Source: Pratylenchus scribneri (Eukaryota; Nematoda; Chromadorea; Rhabditida; Pratylenchidae). From it: a DNA stretch of 64,000 nt. Both the position numbers and the translations under genes were made by a program. Below, one piece after another: positions 1-12,913 of this stretch. The notes beneath the pieces are model-generated. The model was not told where the DNA came from and did no database searches. It worked only from the letters and a program-made list of their open reading frames with translations. The stretch covers positions 1 through 64,000 of the forward strand of contig JAQSEB010000130.1 in NCBI GenBank assembly GCA_030063045.1, written 5' to 3'. Within the stretch, counting starts at the first letter, position 1, and each line of letters begins with the position of its first letter.

Positions 1-220
1 TGACTCTTCGGGGATAGGACGGGGGTGAGACTCAAACCCCCGCGGGGGCCCCCGTCGGGGGTGACCCCCGCGTGGACGGGGGCGCATCCCTAGATTGGAC
101 CAAACCGCGCAAGGGAAGTTCGTGCACCTCTGCTGGGTAGAACGTAGATGTTAGCCTAAAAAAGAATGGAAAATGGGCCTTCATTTCTGCTGTCCCATAT
201 CCCCCGAGCAGTCCATCCTT
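1..220. other. GC-rich low-complexity stretch
   Basis: Positions 30-90 consist of runs of C and G that could pair with one another, in sharp contrast to the AT-rich remainder. Similar GC-rich text occurs near 2200-2225 and 6880-6970, so it is probably a dispersed repeat. I see no gene. Confidence 0.45.
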
Positions 221-1118
221 CCGGTGGGTAAATGTAAGGTACCAAATCACAAATCCCAACCTATATCACAAAATCCATTCAATTTATCAAATTTGCAAAA
301 ATCAGTAAATAAATGAGGTCAAGTCGGCACTCGGCATCGGCAACAATCCTTCCGTTGGGTAAATGTAAGGTACCAAATCACAAATCCCAACCTAAATCAC
401 AAAATCCATTCAAATTACCAAATTTGCAAAAATCAGTAAATAAATGAGGTCAAGTCGGCACTCGGCATCGGCAGCAATCCTTCCGTTGGGTAAATGTAAG
501 GTACCAAATCACAAATCCCAACCTAAATCACAAAATCCATTCAAATAAGAAAATTTGCAAAAATCAGTAAATAAATGAGGTCAAGTCGGCACTCGGCATC
601 GGCAGCAATCCTTCCGTTGGGTAAATGTAAGGTACCAAATCACAAATCCCAACCTAAATCACAAAATCCATTCAAATTACCAAATTTGCAAAAATCAGTA
701 AATAAATGAGGTCAAGTCGGCACTCGGCATCGGCAGCAATCCTTCCGTTGGGTAAATGTAAGGTACCAAATCACAAATCCCAACCTAAATCACAAAATCC
801 ATTCAATTTATCAAATTTGCAAAAATCAGTAAATAAATGAGGTCAAGTCGGCACTCGGCATCGGCAACAATCCTTCCGTTGGGTAAATGTAAGGTACCAA
901 ATCACAAATCCCAACCTAAATCACAAAATCCATTCAATTTATCAAATTTGCAAAAATCAGTAAATAAATGAGGTCAAGTCGGCATCGGCAGCAATCCTTC
1001 CGTTGGGTAAATGTAAAGTACCAAATCACAAATCCCAACCTATATCACAAAATCCATTCAATTTATCAAATTTGCAAAAATCAGTAAACAAATGAGGTCA
1101 AGTCGGCATCGGCAGCAT
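221..1118. repeat. 131-bp minisatellite, seven copies
   Basis: The start CCGTTGGGTA (CCGGTGGGTA in the first copy) recurs at 221, 352, 483, 614, 745, 876 and 1000. The period is exactly 131 bp for the first five steps and 124 bp for the last, where a 7-bp ACTCGGC block is missing. Units differ at only a few positions. The internal text, with its repeated AAATCACAAA and GGTCAAGTCG words, resembles single dispersed copies near 2290-2330 and 6280-6350, so the array probably grew from a dispersed repeat. Confidence 0.95.
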
Positions 1119-1374
1119 CATTAGTCATTACCGATCATCTCAGGTCTTGGGCACTCACCACACATAACTGCCCTCTCAACCCTCATCCTTTCTTCGTCTT
1201 CCCTTTTCTCGGTTGTCCGTGGAATGGAAATGATGAAAATATGGGGAATAGCGTAGAACTGGGTACGGTACAACCAAAAAAGTTGGAAGAAAGGATTGAG
1301 GCCCTGATTAAGACTGTCGGCTGTGCAAAATTTATTGCTAGAACAAAAAGAACTGGGGCCAATAAAAATTAGCA

Positions 1375-1734
1375 CTCGACAAACGACAAATATGCCATTT
1401 GTCGTGCAAATTTGTCGGTGTAAAAAGCGGTCTCTCAAATTTGTCTTTAGGGTCAAAATGAAGTCAAAAAATTTTTTAAAAAAGATTATATGAAAATTTA
1501 GAGTGTATTTAGCCTCCCCTAATTTTTTCGGATTTTTTGGGCATACCCCTGATTTTTAGTGAATTTTTTAAAAAAGGTACTCCTATTAAGGAAAAAAATT
1601 TGTCGATTAATTTCACTCGAAAAGCGACAAATTCCTTTTGAAAGGATTTGTCGTTTGTCGAGATCAGATAAATCTAATTTGGATTGAATTTTCGACAATC
1701 GACAAATTTTCTTTCCGGTTTGTCGTTTGTCGAG
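1375..1734. repeat. Terminal-inverted-repeat element (MITE-like)
   Basis: The left end reads CTCGACAAACGACAAA and the right end is its reverse complement, TTTGTCGTTTGTCGAG. Further inverted copies of the same words lie inside, at about 1615-1660 and 1690-1710. No coding capacity is apparent. I could not identify a clear target-site duplication, so the outer boundaries are approximate. Confidence 0.7.
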
Positions 1735-3341
1735 CTTAATTTGGATTGGCCACTGATGAACTAGAAGAGGAATTTATCCGGGCTTTTATTTGGCGGTGAA
1801 AGCTAGGGGAAAATTAGAACTGGACCGGAATCCCATGAACCCGTGATGTTTAGTAGATTCCCCCTGGCATCCTGTCTTCAAAATGGCAAATTCGTTGAAT
1901 TCTTTTCTCTTAAATCGGCAATTAGCTGCTGATAATTGCTTAAAAATGAATCCTTTCATAGACCTGTATGGAGGAATTAAATCGGTCCAAATAGCTTCTA
2001 TGAGATTATTAAAGGACTTGCATCAAATATTCTTTAGGCACTGGCTCATTTTTACATGCTATTTGTAATTTTTCTTTTACCGTTTTAATAAATTTTTCAA
2101 TTTTAGGAAAATGATCCTTCTTTATAAATAGAGCACGGATTTATATGCATCGAAAAGTGCCAATATATGCGCTGAGATGTTCCCTGAAAATTTCTCCCCG
2201 AACGCATCCCCGTCCCCCGGGGTGCAACTTTATTCCACAGCCATTTGCCGAAATTCCATACATTTTTTGGAGGACCTTCATGTCCCAAAATAACAAAATC
2301 CATCACAAATCACAAAATTCATCATAAATTTAAATTTTTCATATCACGAAATTCACAAAAAACGGTGTAAAATCGACGATATGTATCCACACCCATTTGC
2401 TGGTATTTCATATATTTCTTGGGGACTTCGAAAACCAAAAATAACAAAATCCATCGCATATCACAAAAACCATTCGAATCATGAAATCCACAAAAACGGT
2501 GAAAAGGGTGTATGGAAAATCCGTCAGAGGAAAATTGGTCAGTGGAAAATTGGTCAGTGGCCGATTTTGGCCTACTCTTAAGGGGAAATCAGATAAATTA
2601 TATATCAATCAACTCCTCTCGATCAGAAGCTTCGAATGAGCGTAAACATTAATCAATCCAAACATAAATTAAAAAGTTATAGCCTCGAGAAAATTGAAAT
2701 AGAAAAACAAGCCCAGCTAAATTATGAATGAAAATATGACAGTTAGAATAAATTTAATTATATCTTACTTAAATCAATAAATTTAAAAAAAGTACTTTTC
2801 GAATAATAAAATAATATTTTAATGGAGATATGATTTGATTAGATTTGTCGTGGCTTATTGTTTCATTCATTGGCAATTAATATTTTTTGTTTCTTTCCCT
2901 TTCTTCATAATTTCGTATAATGTTCTAAAAACTGATTTTTCAAATGGCTGAATACAATGTATCTCCATCAGCTAATGAGATCGAATATGCCATTGATTTC
3001 ATTTTTCATATAAAATTCAAAAATTAAAAATGTTATCATATCTTTAATTTCACAGATTGGGCTAATAAGATTAGGTAAGTTTCATTAAGCTTTACTGTTG
3101 TTAGAGCTAGATTAGGATAAGCTTATTAGGGGAAAATGTAATGGGTAGAGAGTGGAAAATAAAAGACTGTATTTTCGCTAATCAATGCTAGTATTATAAT
3201 AATTATCAAAATGAAAAATAAATAATAAATTAATCAAAAATTTATCACTTAAAAAGAATTAGAAAAATTTAAAGAATGGAACCAAACTTTTGTTTAAAAA
3301 ATGATAAAGAAAAATGCCTCTTCTTTTCTATTTCTACTCCA
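1735..3341. other. Intergenic DNA with dispersed repeats
   Basis: No gene is supported. Two related repeats occur at about 2230-2330 and 2385-2480. Both contain a text that recurs in inverted orientation at about 17455-17560, with shared words such as AATTCCATACATTTTTTGG and ACAAAATCCATC. The rest is AT-rich sequence forming the 3' flank of the first array gene. Confidence 0.6.
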
Positions 3342-5218
3342 CTATTGTTTTCCCTTTTCTTTCCCTCCACTTCCTCCAACATTTTTCGAACTTGGCCCAG
3401 CGCTATGATGTTCACTTTTTGGCGACATTTCTTTTTCCGAATCTGATTTGTATTCCTTAATTATTTTCTCATATTTTTGATAAAAGAATTGGCCAATGCT
3501 TTTTGGTATCATATTTTTCGCGATCATTTCATTAAGCTCTACATTTCTGAATTCCTCAATTCGAATGGTCCTATAGCTGAATTTGTAGATTTTATTCAAT
3601 TGAGCCACAATGAAAAGAATGTTTTGGGCAATCAAAATGGCCTTCTCCTGCAGATACATTTTCTTGCTATTTTTCAATTCCAATTCCTCTGGCAATTCCT
3701 CCATATCTATTGCTGTGTTCATATTTAGAATTGGAATATGAATAGAAATTTGAGTGGCATCGCTTATTTCGACCAATTTTTTCACAATAATGAATTCCGT
3801 CAACCAATGAATTTCGGCAAAATGTTCAGATTGCCATTCCGCATTAATTTGACTCGAATTCGGCCCAATAATTTGCTCAAAAAGTGGCTTAATTCGCTCC
3901 AAAATTTTATTGCATACAATGTTCAATAATTGGGGATAATCCATTTTGGCATGCAAGGTAGCAAATTCCTAAATTGCCTGATTAAGTGGCCTCAATCTCA
4001 ACTTTTTTTTAAAATTTATTTATTAAAGAAAATTTATAAAAGTGGAAATATGTATTTGACCAATAGTATGTCATGCTCTTGTTAATCAAAATTCGTGAAT
4101 TATAAATGAGAATCGGCCAATTTTTTCAAAATTTAAATTTTCAAGCCATTTTATAACCGAAAATTATAGAGATGGTATTTGATATCATAATTAACGGTAT
4201 ATTTAATAATAAATTTGTAAAATTAAATCTAACATTCAGTTGAAAAATCTCAAATCTGATGGACAAAATTAATTTTCTCTCCCAATTTAAAAAGAAATTC
4301 TAAAAATAAATCAACTTGTTTTTGATCATTCTCAATGAGATCACCAATCTTGTTGTACAATTCATCGACAGCATTGTTGAGATTTTCACTTAATTTTTTG
4401 ACGAAATATGATGTCGAAAATTCTATATTTAATGTCACTTTTTCCAGGATTGCTGAATGGAAAATTGCCTCATGCAATCTGTTCAAATCTGCTTTTGTTT
4501 GGTGCTCCATATTATCGGTGGAAAATTTTGACCAAACTTCGCGATAATCTTCTTGCAATTTTTCCTGCTCCATATATACAACATTTTCAATTTCGCGAAA
4601 ATATGTGTCTGAATATTTCTCAAAAAAATGATCATATTGTCTATCGATTTGTCCAATTTGTTCATTTATGTGATGTTCTAATGTTTTTAGGAACTCTTTG
4701 AACCAATGATTTCTCAATTCCACAATCATTTCATCGACAAATTTGTTCACCAATTCATGAGATTCAATCAAAAAATTAACCAATTTCAGTTGCTTTTTTG
4801 TGCTGCCAAAAAGATTTGATGTCAATTTTCTTAAAGTGCTTTTCTTTTGTCTTTTATCAATCAATTGTTTTTGCAATTCTTTTAGTTCAGCCAATTTTTT
4901 ATTTTCCAATTTCAAACTATTCATTCCGTTCAAAATTATTTGAAATGTTTTTTCTCCTCGTAAATATTCTTCCACTTCCTCCTTTGCTTTCATAATTTCC
5001 GAAGGGAATTCCCTTTTTAACATTGAATTGCCCAATTTTTCGTCCATTTTTATGCCAATTTTTTCATCGAAATTTAAATAAAATCCATTAAATTTTTTCT
5101 TAATATCTCCATGGAATTTATCAATTTTCTCGACAATAAATTGGCCTGATGGATTTGTTGACAAAATTGGTGGCAAACAATTGAGTAAAAGTAGAAAATA
5201 GAAATATTGCAAAAACAT
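3342..5218 (-). CDS. Secreted helical array protein, copy 1
   Basis: This is a two-exon gene of an unrecognised family. Exon 1 runs 5218-4316 (301 codons) and exon 2 runs 3968-3342, predicting about 509 residues. Exon 1 starts with a hydrophobic signal peptide (residues 1-20, MFLQYFYFLLLL then ILSTNPSG), followed by a Lys/Glu-rich helical region. Exon 2 starts EFATLHAKM and carries the family motifs EIHWLTEFI, EELPEELELKN, EKAILIAQN and IGQFFYQKYE, then a Ser/Gly/Lys-rich tail. The acceptor TTTAG before GAATTT is clear; the donor GTTGAT is weak but keeps phase 0 as in the paralogues. The start lies 11 nt after a TTTTTAG acceptor-like site, which suggests trans-splicing. A secreted role is inferred; function is unknown. 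Confidence 0.85.
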
Positions 5219-7782
5219 TCTTTAAAATGCTAAAAAAATTAAAAATTTAAAATAGTTTATTAGTATCAGGATAAATAATCTTATATTAGAAGATTCGAAT
5301 TTTCCATTCCTTGTTATTAATTATTATGTTTGGGAATCAAATTTTGACGAATATTTGTAGGAAAGGGAAGGTTTCATTTTGTCCCAAAAAACCCTATTCA
5401 GTCAAAAATAATATCTTTATTAATTGGAATAAAATCCTGAATAACAAAGATATCAGCAGTTTTGGGAAATTTATAATAGTCAAAATATGCAACTAATTTT
5501 AAAGTTGGACCATAAAAAGTACCAATTTAAGATTACATATAATGCTCTTAAGATATATCCTATATCTATCAAATTATTTCTCGATGAGTTATGATTATGA
5601 GTTAAAAATTAAATAGATGTACCTAATCAAGCAGTACTCATTACCAATAACCAGTTACTAAATATCTATTAGTAGAATTGCTCAAAGGCGGTTTCGGTTT
5701 GAGAAAATCTATCCAATTTAAAAAAACCGAAATTAGGCATTGTTGCTCAAAGAAAAGAAAATAGGATAAATTAAAATCGTATAAAAACCTTGAATAACCT
5801 TAACTGCTAAATAACTAAATGGTGCTGGATTTATAAAATTGGCCAATTTACACATTCACCAATATTCTCGATCCCATTCCATTTCCCCTTATTATTGATT
5901 GATTAATCTATTGCTCTATCTATGCTTTTTTCATCCATTTAATTCTTTCACTATATCCATCCTTTGTCCGAGGGGCCTTTGCCTCTATTTTAGTTGAAAG
6001 TCCACAGTCAGCTGAAATGCAGGCCCATTTTCCAATCCTTTTTTAGGATATATACGCTCTATCAAGAGTTTTACATGGGCGCCGAGCGCGGCCCGCGTCT
6101 CGGTCCAGGCCCACCGCTACTTGGCCCTATATCCTTCAGAAACCTTGGCCGCATATGACCGTGCGCACTCCTGCCTTACCTTCTGTTATCCACCACCACC
6201 CAACCCTCCAATCACAGCTGAAAATGTTTTCATTTTCTCCTATTTCCTCCAAGGGGTTCAAAGTCCACACTTTCGATTATTCCAAATCACAAAAACTGTT
6301 CCAAATTACCAAATTCGTAAAAATCCAAAAAAGGTCAAGTCGCCAGCATCCTTAATATTCCTTTATCTTTACCGATCGCCTCAGGACTAGTCACAAAAAC
6401 AACCTTTTCAACTGGCATTTCCTCTTTTTCAACGCCGTCCATTTTTCTCCATCATCCTTGGAAATGTTGAGACCGGGCCTGCAGGTGCTGGCTTTAAGCC
6501 GGCAAAGCCTGAACGGTACATAATTTTTTTTTAAATATTATATGCTTGTGACATCCCCCATCCCTTCAATTTCTCGCACTCTATCCATTATTTGACCGAC
6601 GCAAACTGAAATCCCCAATATCTCTATCCTTTGGGATAACCTCCACACAGGAGTGCGCATGCGCACAGGCTGAATTTGTTTTCCTTGCCCATCCTCCTAA
6701 GCCACCAAAACCCGGTCCTACCGCCAAAGCCAGGCCTTGGTTCGCCACCAAGTAATATTGAGTCCTCTCCTCCACAAAATTTAGGCCCTCCTTCACCAAA
6801 ATTTGGCCAGACCCAGCCAGGAGGCCAAAAAATTTAGGTCATCACGTAACCCCAAGGGAATCCTGCGGTGGTCCTCGTTAAGGTCATCCTCGTCCCCGCC
6901 CCCGAAGGTGCCACCACCGATCATTCCCGCCCCCGTTCAATTCGCTCCCCATCTTCAGGGGCGCAACCCTAGTTTGAGTGAATAATTGATGAAGCGAAGA
7001 TCTTTCATTGACCAATTAATCCAACTCAGAGGGAACGAGCGAAATCCTATAGGCTGTAGCTCATGATGGGAAAACGGAAAAGAGTCTATTGAATATCGCG
7101 TTTTCAAGAATACAAATGGGTTGACGGCATGGCTTCACAATCGACAATATGTTGCCGTTAATTGTTTCAGGCGAATACATTTAAATAGAATTGCAACTGT
7201 AAACCTAAACTCCTATCAAATTTAAACTATTTCAAATTTAAAAAGGCTTCCAAATTTAAATCCATTTCAACCTTAAAACTGTTCTTCAAACAAACACCTT
7301 TCAAGCTTAGAAATTTTCTGCGGTTTCGAGCTTACACATAAAGTCATTTTTTTAAATAATATGGTTTTCGATTTTCTAATTAAAATGGGTTTTCAATCAT
7401 AAATTGGTTTTCAAATTAAAAATAATTTTCAAACCTAAATTTTTTTTCAAATTAAACGAGTTTTCGAGCTTAAAATGGATCTAAGACGTTAACCAGTTTT
7501 CAAATTTAAACTGATTTATAAATCAAACCGATTTCTTTTTCAGACCAAAATCAGTTTTTTAAAATTATAATGTTTAAGATTATAAGTAGGGTTAGTAAAA
7601 ATTTATCAATTAAAAATGCTTTATATAATGGTTAATGGATATAGAATAGAACCGAGTTTTTGTAAAAAATGCATCAAATGACATTCTACATTCTTGACAT
7701 CCATAATTTCCTCATTGTTATCGAAAATTTCCCGGCAACAATTCCATTCTTCTCTGTCCATTCCATACATATCTTCTAGCTT
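5219..7782. other. Intergenic flank of copies 1 and 2
   Basis: No gene is supported. At about 5937-5998 lies a block, read on the minus strand, that is also found upstream of copies 4, 5 and 7 (words like AGAGGCAAAGGCCCCTCGG and GGATGGATA); a diverged copy lies near 6560-6610. A short GC-rich stretch is at 6075-6120. From 7200 to 7560 there is a degenerate tandem repeat of about 24 bp built on words such as GGTTTTCAAATTAAA. Short open frames here look like chance. Confidence 0.6.
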
Positions 7783-10003
7783 CTACTTATCATCATTCCC
7801 TTCAATCCCTCCCAAATTTGACGAAGAACTTGAACCTTCATTATGATGTCCACTTTTTTCTGCTGGCATTTCCGTCTCCTCAATTTTGATTTGTTCTATT
7901 CCCATGGATGATTTGTGTTCGCCTTTTTTCATTTCCCCGTATTTTTGGTAGAAGAATTGGCCAATGTTTTTTGGAGGCAAATTTTTTAGCACCATTTCAT
8001 GGATCCTCACTTCTTTGATATCCACATTTGGGTGATTTATCAATGTAGATTCAAGAGCATTTTCGAAATTGTAACATTTGCCGAATTGTGCCGAAAAGAA
8101 TAGCAAGTTTTTGGCAACCAAAATGGCCTTCTCTTTCGAGTCCATTTCTCCATTTTTCAATTCCAATTTCCCTGGCAATTCTTCCGTTTCCATTGCTTTG
8201 GCCATATTATAAAAAGTGCCATGTGAGGCTGCATTCATTTTTGCCAATTTTTCATCAATAAATTCCATCAACCAATAAATTTCAGCCAGATAATTATTTT
8301 TATTCTCTACTGAAATTTTCTCATTCTGAAAAATTAGAGGCCCAATTCGATGGTACATTTGGTCACATGCAATATCCAATGATAGGAAATCATCAAATTC
8401 AGCATGCAAATTTTTAAATTCCTTTAATTTAAATAAAAAAAATAATAACGATATTATTTGGACACAATTTTTTAATTTATAAATATGATGGAAAATTTGA
8501 AAAATAACAACAAAATATTCCATTTTAATTTAAATATGTCATAAAACGCTGCAAAAATGGATTGATTCTGAATATTTAATTTACAAAAATTAACTAGAAA
8601 TATATATGAATAAATTATAATAAAAAATAGATGCTTTGTAAATTTGGATTTGGATGTAGAAGTAAGAAAAATTGGCTCGTTCTTTAAGTGCATCCATGGG
8701 GATGTGGCACCAAATTTGCATTTGGTGCCCAAAATGGTTATTTTATGATATCCATTTTGTATATTTTTTTAAAATATTAACTAAATCATTTTTTATACAA
8801 TTGGATTAAGCTTCAAATATAGAGATTTTTAATATTTTAATGAATAATCTTTTTTGCTAGAAAATTATGGCCAGAAAAAAACTACTAGCTTTTGGCTTAT
8901 TTTCCTACTTTTCGATTATGACATTGGCAATTTTCACTAATTCCAATAATTTTTTCTCCATTGCAAAATATTAAACTCACTTTTCTTTGGTCATAATTAA
9001 AGAAGGCATTGATTGTTTTGAGCAATTCGTCGACTTCTTTGTTGAGAAGTTTACCAATTTTTACGAATTGCTTGCTGATATTAATAAGATAAGGAACATG
9101 CCAATACCATTTTATTGCATTCAATTTCACCTTTTCCAGGATTGGATTTGAAGGATTCAAACATGCCTCTTTCAACATATCCCGATTTTCTATTAATTCA
9201 CGCTTTATCAAGTTTGGAGGCAATTTCACTTCTTTACAAGCTGTTTGTAATTTTTCCTTTGCCGTAATTATAAGATTTTCAATTTCTGGAAAATATTTGT
9301 GTGAATATTTTTTCTCGAAATCTGCATATGGCTTATAAATTTGTTGTTTTTGTTCTTTTTTGTGACCAAATAATGTCATTAAGAATTTTTTGATCCGATG
9401 AATTCTTAATTCTATTACAATTTCATCCACAAATTTGTTCGCAAAATTGCGTATATCAACCAAAATGTTGGCCAATTTCCACTGTTCATGTTCTACATTT
9501 GTTTCCATATTAGGAAGCTGATCATAGTCAACATAAATTGATGACGTCTTTCTTTTTTGAGATGGACTATATTCAACGTCAATTGGTGGAGCATCTCTTC
9601 CATAATCTTCTAACAATTTCTGAAAATTCTCATTATGTTCCAATTCCAATTTCAATTTTTTCAATTTATCCAATTTTCTCCTTTTCAATTTCAGATTATT
9701 CATTGAATTTAGAATTTTTGTAAATTTAATTTTTTCCTCCAAATATTCTTTCATTTCAATTTTAGCCTCTTTAATTTTTGCAAGGAATTCTTTTTCGAAC
9801 ATTGCATTTTCAAATCTGTGGTCCAACATTTCTCTTTCTTTGGTAGAAATTTCATTCAATTTTCCATCAAGTTTTTTAAATTGTTCTTCAAAATTTTCAT
9901 AAAATTCATCCATTTTGTTGAGTATTGGATTTGTTGACAAAATTGGTTGCAAAAAATTAAGAAAAAATAGAAAATAAAATGCGGAATAATGTTTAATATG
10001 CAT
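7783..10003 (-). CDS. Secreted helical array protein, copy 2
   Basis: Exon 1 is 10003-8981 (341 codons) and exon 2 is 8421-7783, joined in phase 0 by a canonical donor (GTGAGT) and an AAAG acceptor, predicting about 553 residues. The frame is open further upstream, but the Met at 10003 is chosen because it begins the family signal peptide (MHIKHYSAFYFLFFLNFLQ, then ILSTNP). Exon 1 encodes the long Lys/Glu-rich helical domain with an extra Asp/Tyr-containing insert (around IDVEYSPSQ). Exon 2 has EIYWLMEFI, EELPGKLELKN, EKAILVAKN and IGQFFYQKYGE, then a Ser-rich tail. This copy lacks an obvious acceptor next to the ATG. Likely intact; function unknown. Confidence 0.85.
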
Positions 10004-10060
10004 TTTTAATGTAAAATGGAATTTTTGGTAAAATTTTTCGGTAATATTTTGTGCCGGCAT

Positions 10061-10150
10061 ATATTCCGCTGCTCTGATTTTTATGGCCAATGTTTTTAGA
10101 TCCAGATATATTCCGCTGCTCTGATTTTTATGGCCAATGTTTTTAGATCC
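10061..10150. repeat. 47-bp tandem duplication upstream of copy 2
   Basis: The text ATATTCCGCTGCTCTG...TTTTTAGATCC occurs twice in a row, starting at 10061 and 10108, about 60 bp upstream of the copy 2 start. An inverted, related block is at about 25878-25940 upstream of copy 6, so this is part of a promoter-proximal region shared by these two genes. Confidence 0.85.
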
Positions 10151-11765
10151 GCAACGCTCCGCGTATGATGTTTTGGATTTACATCTCGATGCCTTCCACC
10201 CTATTATTTCACGCTCGCTCCATTGATTTTCTTGACCAAGAGGCCCAGGCCCCAGGCCTAGGCCATATCCACATTCCCATGACCTTCATTTCAGCTGATA
10301 TCCCTTTTACTTCCTTTTCAGGGTGACACCCTCAACTCCTGGCACTGATTTTATTATTTCCCCTCACCAATCCCTGCTTTTCTTGTTTTTCTAATTCCCC
10401 GAACCTCCATGTCCCCTTCCCCACCCCTCCAAATGGTCCATAGTTCAGACTTCAGAGTCCACATTCCGTTCCAAACCCATTTCGTATGATTTGCAGAAAT
10501 TCCGTCCATTCGAAAATCCGCACATTTCTCCTCGGATCACTCCGTGACAATCAGCAGATTATATCGTCCGGCGGGAATGGGCAGAGTTGTCGAATGAGTT
10601 AATGCCGATGTCGATGGAATCGAGAACACAATGATGGTGCTAATTGCTAATAAACAAAGCCAACAAATAATGTGGCTATGAGCTGGAATTAATTAAACTC
10701 TTCTGAACTGCTGTAGAAATATTTATTATTTTATCGTATTTTCTCTAATTGCCATGCCACCCTCCTCCCTCTCACCTACCCTTTACTAGAATGGATATTG
10801 AAAATTATTCCCCAATAGAGGAAAAGAGGTAGTAGGGTAATCAAGTAAGGTTGACAATTTTAATATTATAAGAATAAATTTTTTTGAATTCCTCGTTGAT
10901 GAATTTTGGTATCAAAGAATGGCCTAGGCACATATAAAACCCTCTATTGATTGAAATAAAATATATCATCTTTTTCCATTTTATTTTTGTATTCAATTTA
11001 AATTTTGAAAATTTATCCGAAAATTAAAATAAATAATATGAAAAACAATTCAATTAAAATTAACATGTGGCAAATAAATTCAAATAATTATTGAAGTTGA
11101 AGGCCATAAATGTAGAATATTTAAATTTTTAATGCATTTTTGGGCACCAATGTTAAAAAAAAGTTTAATGAGAATTTTGCTTCAACATTGTTCGATTTCT
11201 CTGCCTTCAATTTAAAGATCGGCTGGATCATGTTTTTGCAATTGTTCACCATAATCTGTGGCTTGAGAGCCGACACTGAAAATAAAATAATTTGGATTAT
11301 TAATAGCATAAAATTTGTAGAAAATTTGCACAATTTTGCTCACCAAATGTTTACTATTGACTAATATCTCAGCAATCTTTCAAGCTATTCATATCTTTTA
11401 ATTAAGCTCTTTTTTTGAACAATTTTATATCAAAATGAGTAATGATTAATTAACACTTTAAAAATATGTCCAAAGAAAAGAAAACTCCCAGATTTTGGCC
11501 TATTTTCCCCTTTTTTGCTGCTTAAATTTTTGAAATTCAATCAAATAGATTAAATTTTTCATAATAAATCCCAAAAATAGGGCTAGATTATAATAGTGTC
11601 GAAATTGTTTAATTTAAATTAATATCAATTGAAAAATTGATTTGTTTTGCATATCTACCTCCTGCCTGTTGTGATTAATTCCGGAAATTTTGAATTTTAA
11701 ATTATATCTCAATATTAATTCGGTCCATTCCCTTTAATAATTAATGTTGTCAACTGTCAACTCAC
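10151..11765. other. Intergenic DNA
   Basis: 10200-10260 contains a diverged version of the upstream block shared by array genes (words ATTTCACGCTCG and CTCCATTGATTTTC). The remainder is AT-rich. A 70-codon minus-strand frame at 11333-11121 begins with a hydrophobic stretch (FMLLIIQIILFSVSAL) that could be a signal peptide, but it lacks family support and I do not call it a gene. Confidence 0.5.
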
Positions 11766-12695
11766 AATGTGTCATAATGGGCGAGCACTTCCTCCGGGGA
11801 CAATTTCCCATCTTTGTCATCGTCGGCAATGTGGATTAAATGTTTGGCCTCGGCATCGGCATGGTCAAAGTTCAATGGCATCACCCAATCGCGCATTTCG
11901 TCCTAAAATATTTAATTAATTTAAGGTTAAAATTATTAGATTTAGGGTCCCTTTATATTACCCCATATCAGAGGGTTAAAGTCAGGGTGTCTAAAATTCC
12001 ACATAAATGTGGCATTTGCCACATTTTCGACCATCTCGCCACATTTTTCCCACATTTTTCATAGCCAATGACACATTTTGGTCAGACCTCATAGAAACCC
12101 TGGTTAAAGTACACCACCTCGGCTATTTTAATCACAATAATTTTATGGTTAGCCAAAATTCAACCATTATAAATAAATTGAAAAAATCTACTATGCATAT
12201 AATAGTTTCAAATATCGGATATGTAAATGAAATAAAAAAAATATACAATAAAATTTTTATTAAATTTATTTAGACCAGAAAATTAAAAAAAAAGTGCATA
12301 ATTTTTGGTCAAAAATATATATTTTTGTATAAAACCTTTCAAAAAAATTATTTACCAATAAATTAAAATATTTATATTGCTCTAAATGGCATTTTAGCAT
12401 TTTATTAATTGATTATTTGCTTAATTTTGACTCGCTAAAATTTCTAAAAGATGGTAATTGTTGAAAGCGAATTAATCCCAATCCCAAAATATAATAATTG
12501 TGCAAAATTAACCTTGTTCAGCTTGTTGTCCTTGTCCTTGTCCCGATGCTCGCGGAACATTTCCCGTTCCGATTCCACCCATTCCGGCTCTTTGCCATTC
12601 AGCTCAGGATAATCCTCTGGTCTATACATGTCACCAATGTATTCGTCCATATCAACGAAACCATCCTTGTTCTTGTCAATGTCTTCCACAGTTTC
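11766..12695 (-). pseudogene. Calumenin-like EF-hand gene fragment (two exons)
   Basis: Two exons encode part of a CREC-family (calumenin/reticulocalbin) calcium-binding protein of the secretory pathway. Exon a, 12695-12513, encodes one EF-hand loop [12 protein letters not shown], the family-typical Tyr/Pro/Glu-rich linker and a second loop [10 protein letters not shown] completed in exon b. Exon b, 11902-11766, encodes DEMRDWVMP, the FDHADAEAKHL segment and a third loop DDDKDGKLSPEE, ending at a strong GTGAGT donor. Splice sites are clean and in phase. I find neither the signal-peptide and first EF-hand exons upstream nor the C-terminal exon with an ER-retrieval tail downstream. It is either a captured gene fragment or a gene with very distant exons; I favour a fragment. 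Confidence 0.7.
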
Positions 12696-12913
12696 CTTAA
12701 AAGATTTTTGGTGGGTAATTTTATGTTTTGCTGAGTAACCCAAAAAATTAATATTTTAATTTTTAATTCAAATTATAATTCTATATGATCGTAGGACTTT
12801 TGTTTATATATTTTTGAATAGACAATGTTTTTCGGTACAAATACCGTATTTCTCATTCAACAATTATCGAGGGTGTATCTTAAAAAATTCAACTTTAGTC
12901 AATTTTATATTTC

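Noticed and set aside
221..1118. CRISPR-like array
   Set aside because: The 131-bp units are contiguous and nearly identical with no spacers, and the DNA is eukaryotic.
6121..6390. Overlapping plus-strand frames in the 6.1-6.4 kb region
   Set aside because: They lie in a dispersed-repeat region with Pro-rich chance translations and no motif.
11121..11333. Possible 70-residue secreted protein
   Set aside because: A hydrophobic start alone in AT-rich DNA is not enough; there is no paralogue or splice support.
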